Source: Fidelibacterota bacterium
GTDB taxonomy: Bacteria > Fidelibacterota > Marinisomatia > SCGC-AAA003-L08 > JACNLC01
Length of the DNA stretch: 64,000 nucleotides
Direction: 5' to 3'
NCBI GenBank assembly: GCA_014381725.1
Contig: JACNLC010000055.1
Span: 33,614-97,613 of the forward strand
How positions within the stretch are numbered: position 1 is the stretch's first letter; each line of letters opens with the position of its first letter. Below the pieces are notes generated by a model, which was given only the letters and a program-made list of their open reading frames with translations, searched no databases and had not been told where the DNA came from. The position numbers and the translations under genes were made by a program. Shown in pieces: positions 38,693 to 47,502 of the stretch.

Positions 38693-39496
38693 ATGTTAGA
38701 AACATTGCGTAAACGGGCTTTAGTATTTATAGTTGGAATTCCAGCACTCATTGCAGTCACAATTTATGGTGGAGTTTGGTTTATGCTGTTTACCTTACTC
38801 ATTACCGTTTTAGGAGGTTTGGAAGCACTTAAATTTGCTCATTTTTCAACAAGTAAATCGACTTCAATTATAGTAGTTCTTTCCATAATACTAATTGTAA
38901 CTAGTTTTCAATATTGCAGTGCTGATTATTTACTAATTCTAGCAACAATTACTTTAATCATTTTGTTCTTTGAGATTTTCAAAAATCAACCAAATCCGTT
39001 TGAGAATGTCTCTGTTTCTCTATTTTCCATCGTTTGGATGGGTGTCTTACTAGGAAGTTTAGTCTTAGTTAGAAATATACCAACTATTGGGAAATACCTT
39101 ACAATTGTAATGTTTGTTTCTGTATGGAGTTGCGATACTCTTGCTTACATTTTTGGTTCAGCATTTGGTAAAAAGAAAATCCTCGAAAGGGTGAGTCCAA
39201 AAAAATCTTGGGTTGGTAGCATTGCAGGATTGCTTGGAAGTTTAATCGTTGTGTTCATTTTCAAGCACTTTGGACTTTTAGAAATCTCATATAAAGATGT
39301 GATAATATTAGGAATTATCTTTGGAGGATTTAGTCAATTAGGAGATTTTGCAGAATCGTTATTTAAGCGAAGTGCAGATATTAAAGACTCAAGCAATTTA
39401 TTACCGGGTCACGGTGGTGTTTTAGATAGATTTGACTCAATGGCAATTGCAGCTCCATTAACATATTTGTATTGGACAATTGTTCATTTTATGTAA
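38693..39496 (+). CDS. cdsA: Phosphatidate cytidylyltransferase (CdsA)
   Basis: Makes CDP-diacylglycerol from phosphatidic acid and CTP in the inner membrane, the branch point of phospholipid synthesis. 267 residues, with about seven membrane helices. The family signature is near the C terminus: KRSADIKDSSNLLPGHGGV (about 224-242) followed by LDRFDS, and SPKKSWVGSIAG (about 164-175) is also conserved. The gene has a GAGGAAAA ribosome site and its own upstream gap, so it may be transcribed alone. Confidence 0.95.
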   Translation: MLETLRKRALVFIVGIPALIAVTIYGGVWFMLFTLLITVLGGLEALKFAHFSTSKSTSIIVVLSIILIVTSFQYCSADYLLILATITLIILFFEIFKNQPNPFENVSVSLFSIVWMGVLLGSLVLVRNIPTIGKYLTIVMFVSVWSCDTLAYIFGSAFGKKKILERVSPKKSWVGSIAGLLGSLIVVFIFKHFGLLEISYKDVIILGIIFGGFSQLGDFAESLFKRSADIKDSSNLLPGHGGVLDRFDSMAIAAPLTYLYWTIVHFM

Positions 39497-39510
39497 TTCT
39501 TGGTTCAGCT

Positions 39511-39540
39511 TATACAAAATGGTAATATTTTTATTGTATA
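39511..39540. promoter_or_regulatory. Inverted repeat upstream of the MutL-type cluster
   Basis: TATACAA at 39511-39517 and TTGTATA at 39534-39540 are perfect inverted repeats around a 16-base AT-rich spacer, ending 46 bases before the first gene of the cluster. The half-site separation of 23 bases between matching positions is about two helical turns, as for a dimeric regulator. The repeat is AT-rich, so chance is possible. Confidence 0.3.
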
Positions 39541-39586
39541 GCACCTATTAAACAATCGAATTTATAGAGATGTATAGAGAAGATTT

Positions 39587-41410
39587 ATGGCAAAGATATT
39601 AAAATCTGAAGATATTAAAATTATACTTGCAACAGATTGTGGTTCAACTACTACAAAAGCAGTATTAATTCAATTTGTAGATGGAGTTTATCGCTTAACT
39701 CATAGAGGTGAAGCACCAACTACCGTCGAAACTCCATTTGAAGATGTAACAAAGGGTGTTTTAAATGCCATTACAGAATTAGAAGAGCTTTCCGGAAGAA
39801 AAATTTTAGATGATGATAAAATAATTTCTCCAGTTAAAGAAAATGTAGGAGTGGACATCTATATTTCCACCAGTTCCGCAGGTGGAGGGCTCCAAATGAT
39901 GGTTGGTGGAGTTGTAAAAGGAATGACTGGAGAAAGTGCTACGCGAGCTGCTTTGGGTGCTGGAGCTATTGTTATGGATGTTCTTGCTTCAAATGATGGT
40001 AGATTGTATCACGAGAAAGTTAAACGAATTCGGCAACTTCGCCCTGATATGATATTGCTTTCAGGTGGAGTCGATGGCGGGACAGTCCCGCATGTTGTAG
40101 AATTAGCAGAAATTCTCGAAACTGCAAATCCAAAACCTCGTTTAGGGATAAATTACAAGCTTCCAGTGATTTACGCTGGTAACATTGATGCTCGTGATGA
40201 AATATCTAAACGACTTTCAGAAAAATCAGATTTGACCATGGTTGACAATATCCGTCCTACATTGGATAGAGAAAATTTGCAACCAAGCAGGGATAGAATT
40301 CACGATTTATTTATGGAGCATGTTATGGCACAAGCTCCCGGTTATAAAAAATTAATGAGTTGGACAGATGCTCCAATTATGCCAACTCCAGGTGCTGTTG
40401 GAGAAATAATTCAGCAGATTGCCAAGAAAGAAAGTATTTCCGTAGTTGGTGTTGATATTGGTGGAGCAACAACAGATGTGTTTTCAGTTTTTCAAGGACA
40501 GTTTAATAGAACTGTGAGTGCTAATCTTGGAATGAGTTATTCTGTTTGCAATGTATTAGCAGAGGCAGGAAATGAGAATGTGTTAAAGTGGACTCCATTT
40601 GAAGTGGACGAAAGAGAGTTAACCAATCAAATTGCAAATAAAATGATTCGCCCAACAACAGTTCCACAGTCTATGAAAGCTCTGAAAATTGAGCAAGCTA
40701 TTGCCCGAGAAGCTTTACGACTTTCTTTTGAACAGCATAAATCGTTTGCAGTTAACCTTAAAGGAGTGCAACAAGAACGCACTATTTCTGATGCCTTTGA
40801 GCAAACAGAATCCGGTGAAACTCTAGTCGATTTGATGGAATTAGATTTGATTGTTGGCTCTGGTGGAGTTTTATCTCACGCGCCTCGCAGACAACAAGCT
40901 GCACGAATGATGATAGATGCATTTTTACCTGAAGGAATCACTCAAATAGCTGTTGACTCTATTTTTATGATGCCTCAGCTTGGAGTTTTATCAACAGTCC
41001 ATCCAAAAGCAGCAGTTGAAGTATTTGACAAAGATTGTATGGTCAGATTAGGAACCTGTATTGCTCCTGTAGGAGAAATCAAAAATGGTAAATCTATGAT
41101 GACTTACAAATTAGAATTTCAGAATGGAACAATAGAAAGTGGAGAGTTATTGCCAGGTGAGTTAATATTATTCCCAACACCTTATGCACCTCTAAAAGCA
41201 GAATTTATTCCTGCTAAGAATTTTGATGTTGGCAAAGGGAAAAATCAACCTGTAAATACAGAAATATTTGGAGGTGAAGTTGGTATAATTTTAGATGGTC
41301 GAGGTCGAAGACCATTTGAAATTCCAAAAGATTCTGATAGTAGGATGCAAAAATTATTAGAATGGTCAAAAGTAACAAATGAATATCCGTTAACGGAGGA
41401 TAGTAAATAA
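39587..41410 (+). CDS. MutL/GlmL-family ASKHA ATPase
   Basis: A 607-residue protein of the glutamate-mutase-L family (MutL/GlmL, unrelated to mismatch repair). The actin/hexokinase-type nucleotide fold is clear: phosphate-1 loop ATDCGSTTTK at 15-24, LLSGGVDGGT at about 157-166, phosphate-2 VGVDIGGATTDVF at about 287-299 and the adenosine loop LIVGSGGVLSHA near 430. GlmL is usually linked to B12-dependent glutamate mutase as a reactivase-like partner, but no mutase gene is adjacent. Instead six unusual genes follow, mostly membrane proteins, starting with a TAATG overlap. Role here unknown; an ATP-driven chaperone or switch is inferred. Confidence 0.85.
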   Translation: MAKILKSEDIKIILATDCGSTTTKAVLIQFVDGVYRLTHRGEAPTTVETPFEDVTKGVLNAITELEELSGRKILDDDKIISPVKENVGVDIYISTSSAGGGLQMMVGGVVKGMTGESATRAALGAGAIVMDVLASNDGRLYHEKVKRIRQLRPDMILLSGGVDGGTVPHVVELAEILETANPKPRLGINYKLPVIYAGNIDARDEISKRLSEKSDLTMVDNIRPTLDRENLQPSRDRIHDLFMEHVMAQAPGYKKLMSWTDAPIMPTPGAVGEIIQQIAKKESISVVGVDIGGATTDVFSVFQGQFNRTVSANLGMSYSVCNVLAEAGNENVLKWTPFEVDERELTNQIANKMIRPTTVPQSMKALKIEQAIAREALRLSFEQHKSFAVNLKGVQQERTISDAFEQTESGETLVDLMELDLIVGSGGVLSHAPRRQQAARMMIDAFLPEGITQIAVDSIFMMPQLGVLSTVHPKAAVEVFDKDCMVRLGTCIAPVGEIKNGKSMMTYKLEFQNGTIESGELLPGELILFPTPYAPLKAEFIPAKNFDVGKGKNQPVNTEIFGGEVGIILDGRGRRPFEIPKDSDSRMQKLLEWSKVTNEYPLTEDSK

Positions 41411-42537
41411 TGTCAAGGTCTTATACTCCAGGTTTAAAGGTTCTTCATAAAACATTGGTTCAAAAAACTAGATTACTTCCTTTAAAAGGAAAAGTCCAAG
41501 GGACTATTGGAGAACAGGTATCTCCCGATACAATAGTTGCATCTACTAATATTCCAGGAAATATTAAAATGTTAAATATTGCAAATACATTGAACATTGA
41601 ACCCGATACAATTTTTGATTATATGCAAGTTGATATTGATGAGGAAATCCAAAAGGGTCAGTTAATTGCAGAATCAAAAGGTCTTTTTGGATTTTTTAAA
41701 ACTCAAGTATTCTCACCTATAGATGGTACTTTAGGCAATGTTTCAGATGTTACAGGTCAAGTTATCTTAAATGAACCACCAATTCCGATTGAAGTTGATG
41801 CATATACTTCAGGCAAAATAATTGAGGTAATTCCTGAAGAAGGTGTGGTAGTTGAAACTGAAGCATCATTGATTCAAGGTATATTAGGTGTCGGGGGTGA
41901 GAGTCGTGGTTTAATCAAAATATTAGTTAAATCACCAGACCAAGAAATTACCGAAGAGTTGTTAACTGAAGATTGTGAGGATAAAATAATAGTAGGTGGT
42001 TCATATATTTCGCATCAAGTTTTTGAAAAAGCTCAAAAATTAAATGTATCCGCTATTGTCGTTGGAGGTTTTCATTACAAAGATATTAATAAGATTTTAG
42101 GTTATGCTCTGGGTGTAGCAATTACAGGTTCAGAAAATTTGAAAACTTCTTTAATTCTCACAGAGGGTTTTGGTAAAATTGCTATGGCACAAAGAACTTT
42201 CGATTTATTGAAAGAAAATGAAGGTGAATTTGTAGCTGTAAACGGTGCAACTCAAATCAGAGCTGGAGTAATTCGCCCTGAAGTATTAGTCCCAAAAACA
42301 TCAAGTGATTCGATTACACATTCATTAGATGACGAAGGACAAGCGATTTCAGAAAACTCAATTGTAAGAGTAATACGAGATCCTTATTTTGGTTTGATAG
42401 GAAAAGTAAAATCGCTACCATCAAAACTGATTCGAGTAGAATCCGAAACTATGGTTAGAGTTGCAGAAGTTGAATTTGAAGATGGCAATGTATCTGTAAT
42501 TCCAAGAGCAAATTTAGAAATGATACTTTCTGATTAA
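41410..42537 (+). CDS. Protein with lipoyl/barrel-sandwich-like segment and KOW-like C terminus (cluster partner of MutL-type ATPase)
   Basis: A 375-residue protein with no membrane helix, not assigned to a named family. Residues about 75-150 resemble a barrel-sandwich hybrid fold, with the lead EEIQKGQLIAESKG, then VFSPIDGTLGNVSD and AYTSGKIIEVIPEEG, as seen in lipoyl-like and RnfC-like domains. There is no lysine in a lipoylation turn. Residues about 190-290 form a Rossmann-like alpha/beta unit (IIVGGSYIS, AIVVGGFH). Residues about 316-370 look like a KOW beta-barrel (VRVIRDPYFGLIGKV). It is coupled to the ATPase by TAATG. A scaffold or adaptor role is inferred. Confidence 0.65.
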   Translation: MSRSYTPGLKVLHKTLVQKTRLLPLKGKVQGTIGEQVSPDTIVASTNIPGNIKMLNIANTLNIEPDTIFDYMQVDIDEEIQKGQLIAESKGLFGFFKTQVFSPIDGTLGNVSDVTGQVILNEPPIPIEVDAYTSGKIIEVIPEEGVVVETEASLIQGILGVGGESRGLIKILVKSPDQEITEELLTEDCEDKIIVGGSYISHQVFEKAQKLNVSAIVVGGFHYKDINKILGYALGVAITGSENLKTSLILTEGFGKIAMAQRTFDLLKENEGEFVAVNGATQIRAGVIRPEVLVPKTSSDSITHSLDDEGQAISENSIVRVIRDPYFGLIGKVKSLPSKLIRVESETMVRVAEVEFEDGNVSVIPRANLEMILSD

Positions 42538-42543
42538 ACAGTA

Positions 42544-42831
42544 ATGAACGATAAAAATAAAGAAATAATTACAAGATTTGCAGGACGAATTGTTGATAGA
42601 GGTATGGCAACTCCATCTGTATTTTATTTAGAAATGGTGAAATATGTGTCATTCTTAGGAAGTCAACTGATGGTTTTCTTTGGACCGATTATCACAGCAT
42701 TTGTAAAATCAGATGGCTATTACAACATTGCTGAGTTATTAGAAGATAAAAAGAATGTGGAGTTTTTACTTACAGAAATTGAAAGATTAGCTAAGTTTGA
42801 AAAATCAACGCAAAAGTTGGAGGAAAAGTGA
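42544..42831 (+). CDS. Small protein of the MutL-type cluster (hypothetical)
   Basis: A 95-residue protein. The middle has one hydrophobic segment (about 30-50, YVSFLGSQLMVFFGPIITAF) flanked by charged helices; the C-terminal 35 residues look like an amphipathic or coiled helix (LLTEIERLAKFEKS). It is probably membrane-associated. I do not recognise a family. It lies six bases after one cluster gene and overlaps the next by GTGA, so it is almost certainly co-translated with them and expressed despite its size. Confidence 0.7.
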   Translation: MNDKNKEIITRFAGRIVDRGMATPSVFYLEMVKYVSFLGSQLMVFFGPIITAFVKSDGYYNIAELLEDKKNVEFLLTEIERLAKFEKSTQKLEEK

Positions 42832-44276
42832 ATAAGAAATTAGTTTATTACTTAAGTGCATTTTTTGGGATTCTATTTCTTTATTGGTTAGGGCACTGCA
42901 CAGTATTCAGACATGGGAATGAAGCAATGTTTATTGCTGTATTGTTGGTTTCATTAACAATGCATTACTATATAAATTTGGCAAAAAGTGGTGCCGAAAT
43001 TTACCTTAGACCGATTGCTGGTTTGAAAGCATTTGAGGAAGCAGTAGGAAGAGCTACAGAAATGGGAAAACCAGTTTTATTTATTCCAGGCATTTCAGAT
43101 TTAGACCAAGTTGAAACGGTTGCTGGACTGGTTGTTTTGGGTCATGTCGCAGGTATGACAGCACAATATGAAGCAAGTTTGAATGTCCCAGTAACAAGTG
43201 CAATTGTTATGGAAGCCGGTCGTGATGCTTGTAGAGAAGCTTATTTGCAATCAGGAAGACCTGATTTATATTATGATGATATGGTTCACTATTTAACAGG
43301 AGACCAATTTGCTTATGCAGCAGGTGTAAATGGTATAATGCTTCGCGAGAAACCTGCAGCAGTATTTTATCAAGGTAAGTTTTTTGCAGAATCGCTAATT
43401 TTAGCTGAAACTGGTAACTCAATTAATGCAATTCAAGTAGCAGGAACTGGTTCTCCATCTCAAATTCCATTTTTTGTAACAGCATGTGATTACACTTTAA
43501 TTGGTGAAGAATTTTTTGCTGCGAGTGCATATTTATCAAAGAAACCTACATTCTTGGGAAGTATTAAGGGGCAGGATATTGTAAAATTCTTTGTTATGTT
43601 AGGGATGACTGCATTTATAGCTTTATTTGGTGCAAAACTTTTTGAGTATTCAAAGTCAAATGAATGGAACAATATAGAAAATACTTTAAATCAAAGAGTT
43701 GAATCTGTACAGGAATATTGGACAGAAATATCTCCACAAGAGAAACTCGCTATTTTAGGTGATTCTCTAGACTGGAGTGAATTAAAACTAGTTCAACGAG
43801 ATAAAATATTCCAAACGGTCAAGGACAATGCAATTATTTCAGTTATAGACACATTATCAAAGTATTCTGCATTATCTGTCAAAACTTGGCAAGATTTCAG
43901 CTTGACACAAAAGAAAATGTTGTCTGATGTGTTAAGTGCTGAAAGAAATATTGAAATATTCTATTATGATTATGGCCAAAGTCAATTTGAACAATTTGAT
44001 GAGATTCAAATGAATATTTGGAAATCTGCTGACAATATTTCTGGTGGTCAATTTGTGTCGAAAATTGTAATTGATGACGATGATAATATTTATGTAAATA
44101 ATATTGATGGAGATTTATCTGAAAATGTTACATACGATGAAAAAAGAATGTATAGAAAAATCGGATATTATTTCTTTAACAAATTATCAAAATTGGAAAA
44201 GGTAGCTGTTTTATCTCAGTGGGGTAAATCGAATAAAGAGTTTTTTGATATTGAAAAATATTTAACATCTAATTAA
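42828..44276 (+). CDS. DUF6754-like membrane protein
   Basis: A 482-residue protein resembling DUF6754. Two N-terminal helices (about 5-20 and 32-50) are followed by a conserved soluble domain: GRATEMGKPVLFIPG (about 74-88), VTSAIVMEAGRDACREAY and GEEFFAASAYL (about 226-236). A third helix lies at about 250-270. The C-terminal 210 residues are acidic, with no recognised domain. The best-conserved domain lies between helices 2 and 3. It starts at GTG overlapping the small gene. Function unknown; the close coupling to an ATPase suggests one membrane-bound complex. Confidence 0.7.
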   Translation: MNKKLVYYLSAFFGILFLYWLGHCTVFRHGNEAMFIAVLLVSLTMHYYINLAKSGAEIYLRPIAGLKAFEEAVGRATEMGKPVLFIPGISDLDQVETVAGLVVLGHVAGMTAQYEASLNVPVTSAIVMEAGRDACREAYLQSGRPDLYYDDMVHYLTGDQFAYAAGVNGIMLREKPAAVFYQGKFFAESLILAETGNSINAIQVAGTGSPSQIPFFVTACDYTLIGEEFFAASAYLSKKPTFLGSIKGQDIVKFFVMLGMTAFIALFGAKLFEYSKSNEWNNIENTLNQRVESVQEYWTEISPQEKLAILGDSLDWSELKLVQRDKIFQTVKDNAIISVIDTLSKYSALSVKTWQDFSLTQKKMLSDVLSAERNIEIFYYDYGQSQFEQFDEIQMNIWKSADNISGGQFVSKIVIDDDDNIYVNNIDGDLSENVTYDEKRMYRKIGYYFFNKLSKLEKVAVLSQWGKSNKEFFDIEKYLTSN

Positions 44277-44287
44277 GGAGTAGAATT

Positions 44288-45730
44288 GTGTTGAAACGGA
44301 AAATTCCACTATTTATTGTAATCTTTGTTGGTTTCTTAACATTAATCGGACATTTTGTAACAAACGCAAGTATCCAAAACTTTGTTGATAATGATTCAAC
44401 ACAGTGGTTTGATATTATTGCGGCTTTTGCTGTATTTCTTGGTTCATTAAATTTGATGAAACTGCAAATTGATAAAGTAGTGAAAAAGAAAAAAAATTGG
44501 CAGTATAGTGTAATTGCAATCTTTGGATTTGCGTTTGCTATTTTTGCTGGATTTTTCTATCGTGGTACTAATTTTATAACAGTTTCTAATATTAAATCTG
44601 AGAATATAGAAATGTTAGCAAATGTAATTGCAGATGAAACAGATAATAATGCGGATTTGGTTAGAAAAAATATTGAATATTATAATTTAGGATTTGCAAT
44701 TCCTTATGAATTTCAATTTGAGCTAATTGACAGAAAACAATTTTTGAACACTTCTCAAATTGAGAATAAAGAAGATGCGTTCGACTTTATGCTGAAAAAA
44801 ATACAAGAAGATCAAATTAATTATTACTTAAATGAAATCAATAATAATTCTGAGTATTTCGTACCAATTAAGTTTTTGAATTATGAAAATGCAAAAGACT
44901 TTGCTAAAGAATATTCTCCATATTATATACAAGTTGAACCAGATGGATATAAAGTAAGATTAGATAATGTTAAAGATATCTCGAGATTAGCACAAGATAT
45001 ATCAAATTACAAAACATTCTATTTTGCCGATACTTCAGATGATAAGAAATATAGAAAGCTAAAGAAATTTAAATATAATATGTTCAAGGGTGTAGATAAA
45101 TATCTGCAAGGATTTCCTATTTCAAATATCTATATGACAGTTTCATCAGCAAATGGTTTAGTTTCAAAGATTGGTGATAAAGGTGATTGCAAAATCCTTT
45201 CAAAAACTTGGGGTTCTCATATTCAAACTGAGGGCTCTTTGTTTTACTGGATGTTCCAAAATATCTTTACACCTTTGTCTGCAACAATGTTTGCATTATT
45301 AGCATTTTTTGTTGCTTCAGCATCCTACAGAGCATTTAGAATTAGAAACTTTGAAGCAACTTTACTTCTTGGTTCTGGTGTTCTGTTGATGTTAGGGAGG
45401 GTTCCTGCTGGACAAGTAATTTCTGGTTGGGTTATGTTATACATTTTGATGCTTATTATTGGAGTAATTATTTCGACTTTTATCAATAGTAAAAAAATCA
45501 TTTTTACTATTGTTACTCTTGGATTAGTGTTGATTACTATTTCAGGCTTGTTAACTGGATTTAATCCAGAAATTTTAGCTTACATATCATTACCTGTAAT
45601 TCAAGATTGGATTTTTGCAGTTCCAACAACAGCTGGAGCAAGGGCTGTTATGATTGGTATTGCGCTTGGAATTATTGGAACTTCGTTTAGAATAATTGTC
45701 GGATTAGAAAAATCATTCTTAGGAGAGTAA
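44288..45730 (+). CDS. Polytopic membrane protein of the MutL-type cluster (hypothetical)
   Basis: A 480-residue membrane protein. Three N-terminal helices (about 6-24, 42-58, 74-92) precede a soluble, Asn/Asp-rich domain (about 95-320), then at least five C-terminal helices (about 328-348, 355-372, 377-397, 402-422, 447-470). The C-terminal part, ASASYRAFRIRNFEAT and GRVPAGQVISGW, looks the most constrained. The start is a GTG preceded by AAGGAG at good distance. No family name can be given. The next gene starts two bases after its stop. Confidence 0.68.
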   Translation: MLKRKIPLFIVIFVGFLTLIGHFVTNASIQNFVDNDSTQWFDIIAAFAVFLGSLNLMKLQIDKVVKKKKNWQYSVIAIFGFAFAIFAGFFYRGTNFITVSNIKSENIEMLANVIADETDNNADLVRKNIEYYNLGFAIPYEFQFELIDRKQFLNTSQIENKEDAFDFMLKKIQEDQINYYLNEINNNSEYFVPIKFLNYENAKDFAKEYSPYYIQVEPDGYKVRLDNVKDISRLAQDISNYKTFYFADTSDDKKYRKLKKFKYNMFKGVDKYLQGFPISNIYMTVSSANGLVSKIGDKGDCKILSKTWGSHIQTEGSLFYWMFQNIFTPLSATMFALLAFFVASASYRAFRIRNFEATLLLGSGVLLMLGRVPAGQVISGWVMLYILMLIIGVIISTFINSKKIIFTIVTLGLVLITISGLLTGFNPEILAYISLPVIQDWIFAVPTTAGARAVMIGIALGIIGTSFRIIVGLEKSFLGE

Positions 45731-45731
45731 T

Positions 45732-46592
45732 ATGAACAAATTTTTAGACTTATTTATTAAATTAGGTTCTGTTGACAGAAGAATCATATTTGTTTTGATT
45801 GCAGTTTCTGTAACAGTTCCTCTCATCGTATCAGTTGATAAAGATGTGAGAATCACAGCAAACAGTCAAGCTGTTTTTGATACAGTTCAGGAATTGCCTG
45901 TAAATTCTAAAGTCTTGATTTCATTTGAATATGGTCCGAGCACAAAACCAGAGATACATCCAATGTCTTTGGGGTTGGTTGAACATATTTTCCGAAATGG
46001 TCACAAAATTTGTGCAACTGCTCTATGGCCTGATGGGAATTTCATGTCAACAGAAACATTCAACACAATTGCCCCAAAACTAAATAAAAAATATGGTATA
46101 GATTATGTTAATCTGGGCTACAAGCCAGGTGCAGAGGCGGTAATTAAAGGAATTGCTTCAGATATCGCAACTCTATATACAAAAGATTTAAAAGACAATG
46201 TGTTAGGTGCAATTCCAATGATGAAGGATATTAAGAATATTAATGATTTTGATTTGGTTATTAGTTTATCAGCTGGATTCCCGGGAACTATGGAATGGGT
46301 TCAATTTGCTTGTGACCCGAACGATATTCCGATGTGTTCTGGATGCACATCGGTGCAAGTGACAGAAGTGTTGCCGTACATCGAAAATGGTCAGGTAAAC
46401 GGAGTGTTAGCTGGGATGCCTGGGGCCGCTGAATATGAACAGTTAATTCGTGAAGAGTTTACAGATATGGATAGAAGTTCAGCTATGGCGTTAAAGGGAA
46501 TGCCGGCACAATCAATTGCTCATATTGTTATTGTGTTAGCAATTGCACTTGGCAATATTACATATTTTATTCAAAAAAACAGAAAAAAGTAG
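45732..46592 (+). CDS. Membrane-anchored protein of the MutL-type cluster, with CSGC motif (hypothetical)
   Basis: A 286-residue protein with a hydrophobic helix near residues 18-36 and another near 262-280, leaving a soluble alpha/beta domain between. That domain shows SKVLISFEYGPSTKPE (about 54-69), NLGYKPGAEAVIKG (about 132-145), VISLSAGFPGTMEW, and DIPMCSGCTSVQ (about 193-210) with a CxxC that could bind metal or be redox-active. GVLAGMPGAAEYE follows. No family is recognised. It follows the previous gene by one base and is certainly part of the same unit. Confidence 0.68.
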   Translation: MNKFLDLFIKLGSVDRRIIFVLIAVSVTVPLIVSVDKDVRITANSQAVFDTVQELPVNSKVLISFEYGPSTKPEIHPMSLGLVEHIFRNGHKICATALWPDGNFMSTETFNTIAPKLNKKYGIDYVNLGYKPGAEAVIKGIASDIATLYTKDLKDNVLGAIPMMKDIKNINDFDLVISLSAGFPGTMEWVQFACDPNDIPMCSGCTSVQVTEVLPYIENGQVNGVLAGMPGAAEYEQLIREEFTDMDRSSAMALKGMPAQSIAHIVIVLAIALGNITYFIQKNRKK

Positions 46593-46607
46593 TAGGCAGG
46601 AGAAATT

Positions 46608-47459
46608 ATGTTTACAATAGAAATAATAGGTGTTTGGTTAGCAGTTTTGCTTACATTCTCAATTTTTAGTTATTTATACGATGATAATCCATTCTACAAA
46701 GCTGCTGAACATTTGTTTGTTGGTGTTTCTGCAGGTTATGTAGCTGCGATTTCGTTTTGGCAACAGGTTCAACCAAATTTATTTGGAAGACTATGGCCTC
46801 AAATCGATCCTCAAACTGAATTATCAATATTTGGGAAAGCTTGGTATTTTATTTACGATGTGTTCGGATGGATTACTTCGTTATTTGGAATTTTGGAAAG
46901 AGGTGTATTCCCAAAAGGAGGTATAGAGGGACATTCTGATATTCGTATTATCTATGTAATTCCATTTATACTGGGTATTTTTATGTTACTAAGATTATTC
47001 CCAAAAGTAGGTTGGTTGGCAAGATGGGCGATTGCATATATTGTTGGAATGGCATCTGGATTAAGATTATACGCTTATCTCAATTCAAATGTAATTGAGC
47101 AAATCAAAGCATCTGGTGTTGACTTTTCTGCTGATTGGTTTACTATAATTAACAAGATTATAATTTTAGTTGGAACGATAGCAGGATTGATGTACTTTTT
47201 CTTCTCAAAAGAGCACAAAGGTGTTGTCGGGAAAATTAGTCGAATTGGTATTTACTTTTTAATGATATCATTTGGCGCGCATTTTGGATTTACTGTAATG
47301 GGACGAATTTCATTATTGATTGGAAGAATTTACGATTTAATTAAATTCTCAGTTGCCCAATATTACAATGCAACTTTTTGGATAATGGGCATTATGATTA
47401 TAATTTTAGCAATTTGGGCTTTCAAAAAGGATAAACAAAAACAGCCGGAAGTTGTTTAG
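46608..47459 (+). CDS. Polytopic membrane protein of the MutL-type cluster (hypothetical)
   Basis: A 283-residue protein with about seven membrane helices (roughly 5-24, 33-52, 112-130, 137-157, 182-201, 210-232 and 256-274). Notable polar residues in or near helices are YDDNPFYKAAEHLF (about 24-37) and the loop FGRLWPQIDPQTE. The end is lysine-rich (KKDKQKQ). It has an AGGCAGGAGA ribosome site. It is the last membrane gene of the block; 43 bases separate it from the ALDH7-type gene, and there is no terminator between them. Confidence 0.68.
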   Translation: MFTIEIIGVWLAVLLTFSIFSYLYDDNPFYKAAEHLFVGVSAGYVAAISFWQQVQPNLFGRLWPQIDPQTELSIFGKAWYFIYDVFGWITSLFGILERGVFPKGGIEGHSDIRIIYVIPFILGIFMLLRLFPKVGWLARWAIAYIVGMASGLRLYAYLNSNVIEQIKASGVDFSADWFTIINKIIILVGTIAGLMYFFFSKEHKGVVGKISRIGIYFLMISFGAHFGFTVMGRISLLIGRIYDLIKFSVAQYYNATFWIMGIMIIILAIWAFKKDKQKQPEVV

Positions 47460-47502
47460 ACATAATATTTAGAAACTATCAAATCGAAAGGATAATAAAT
47501 AA

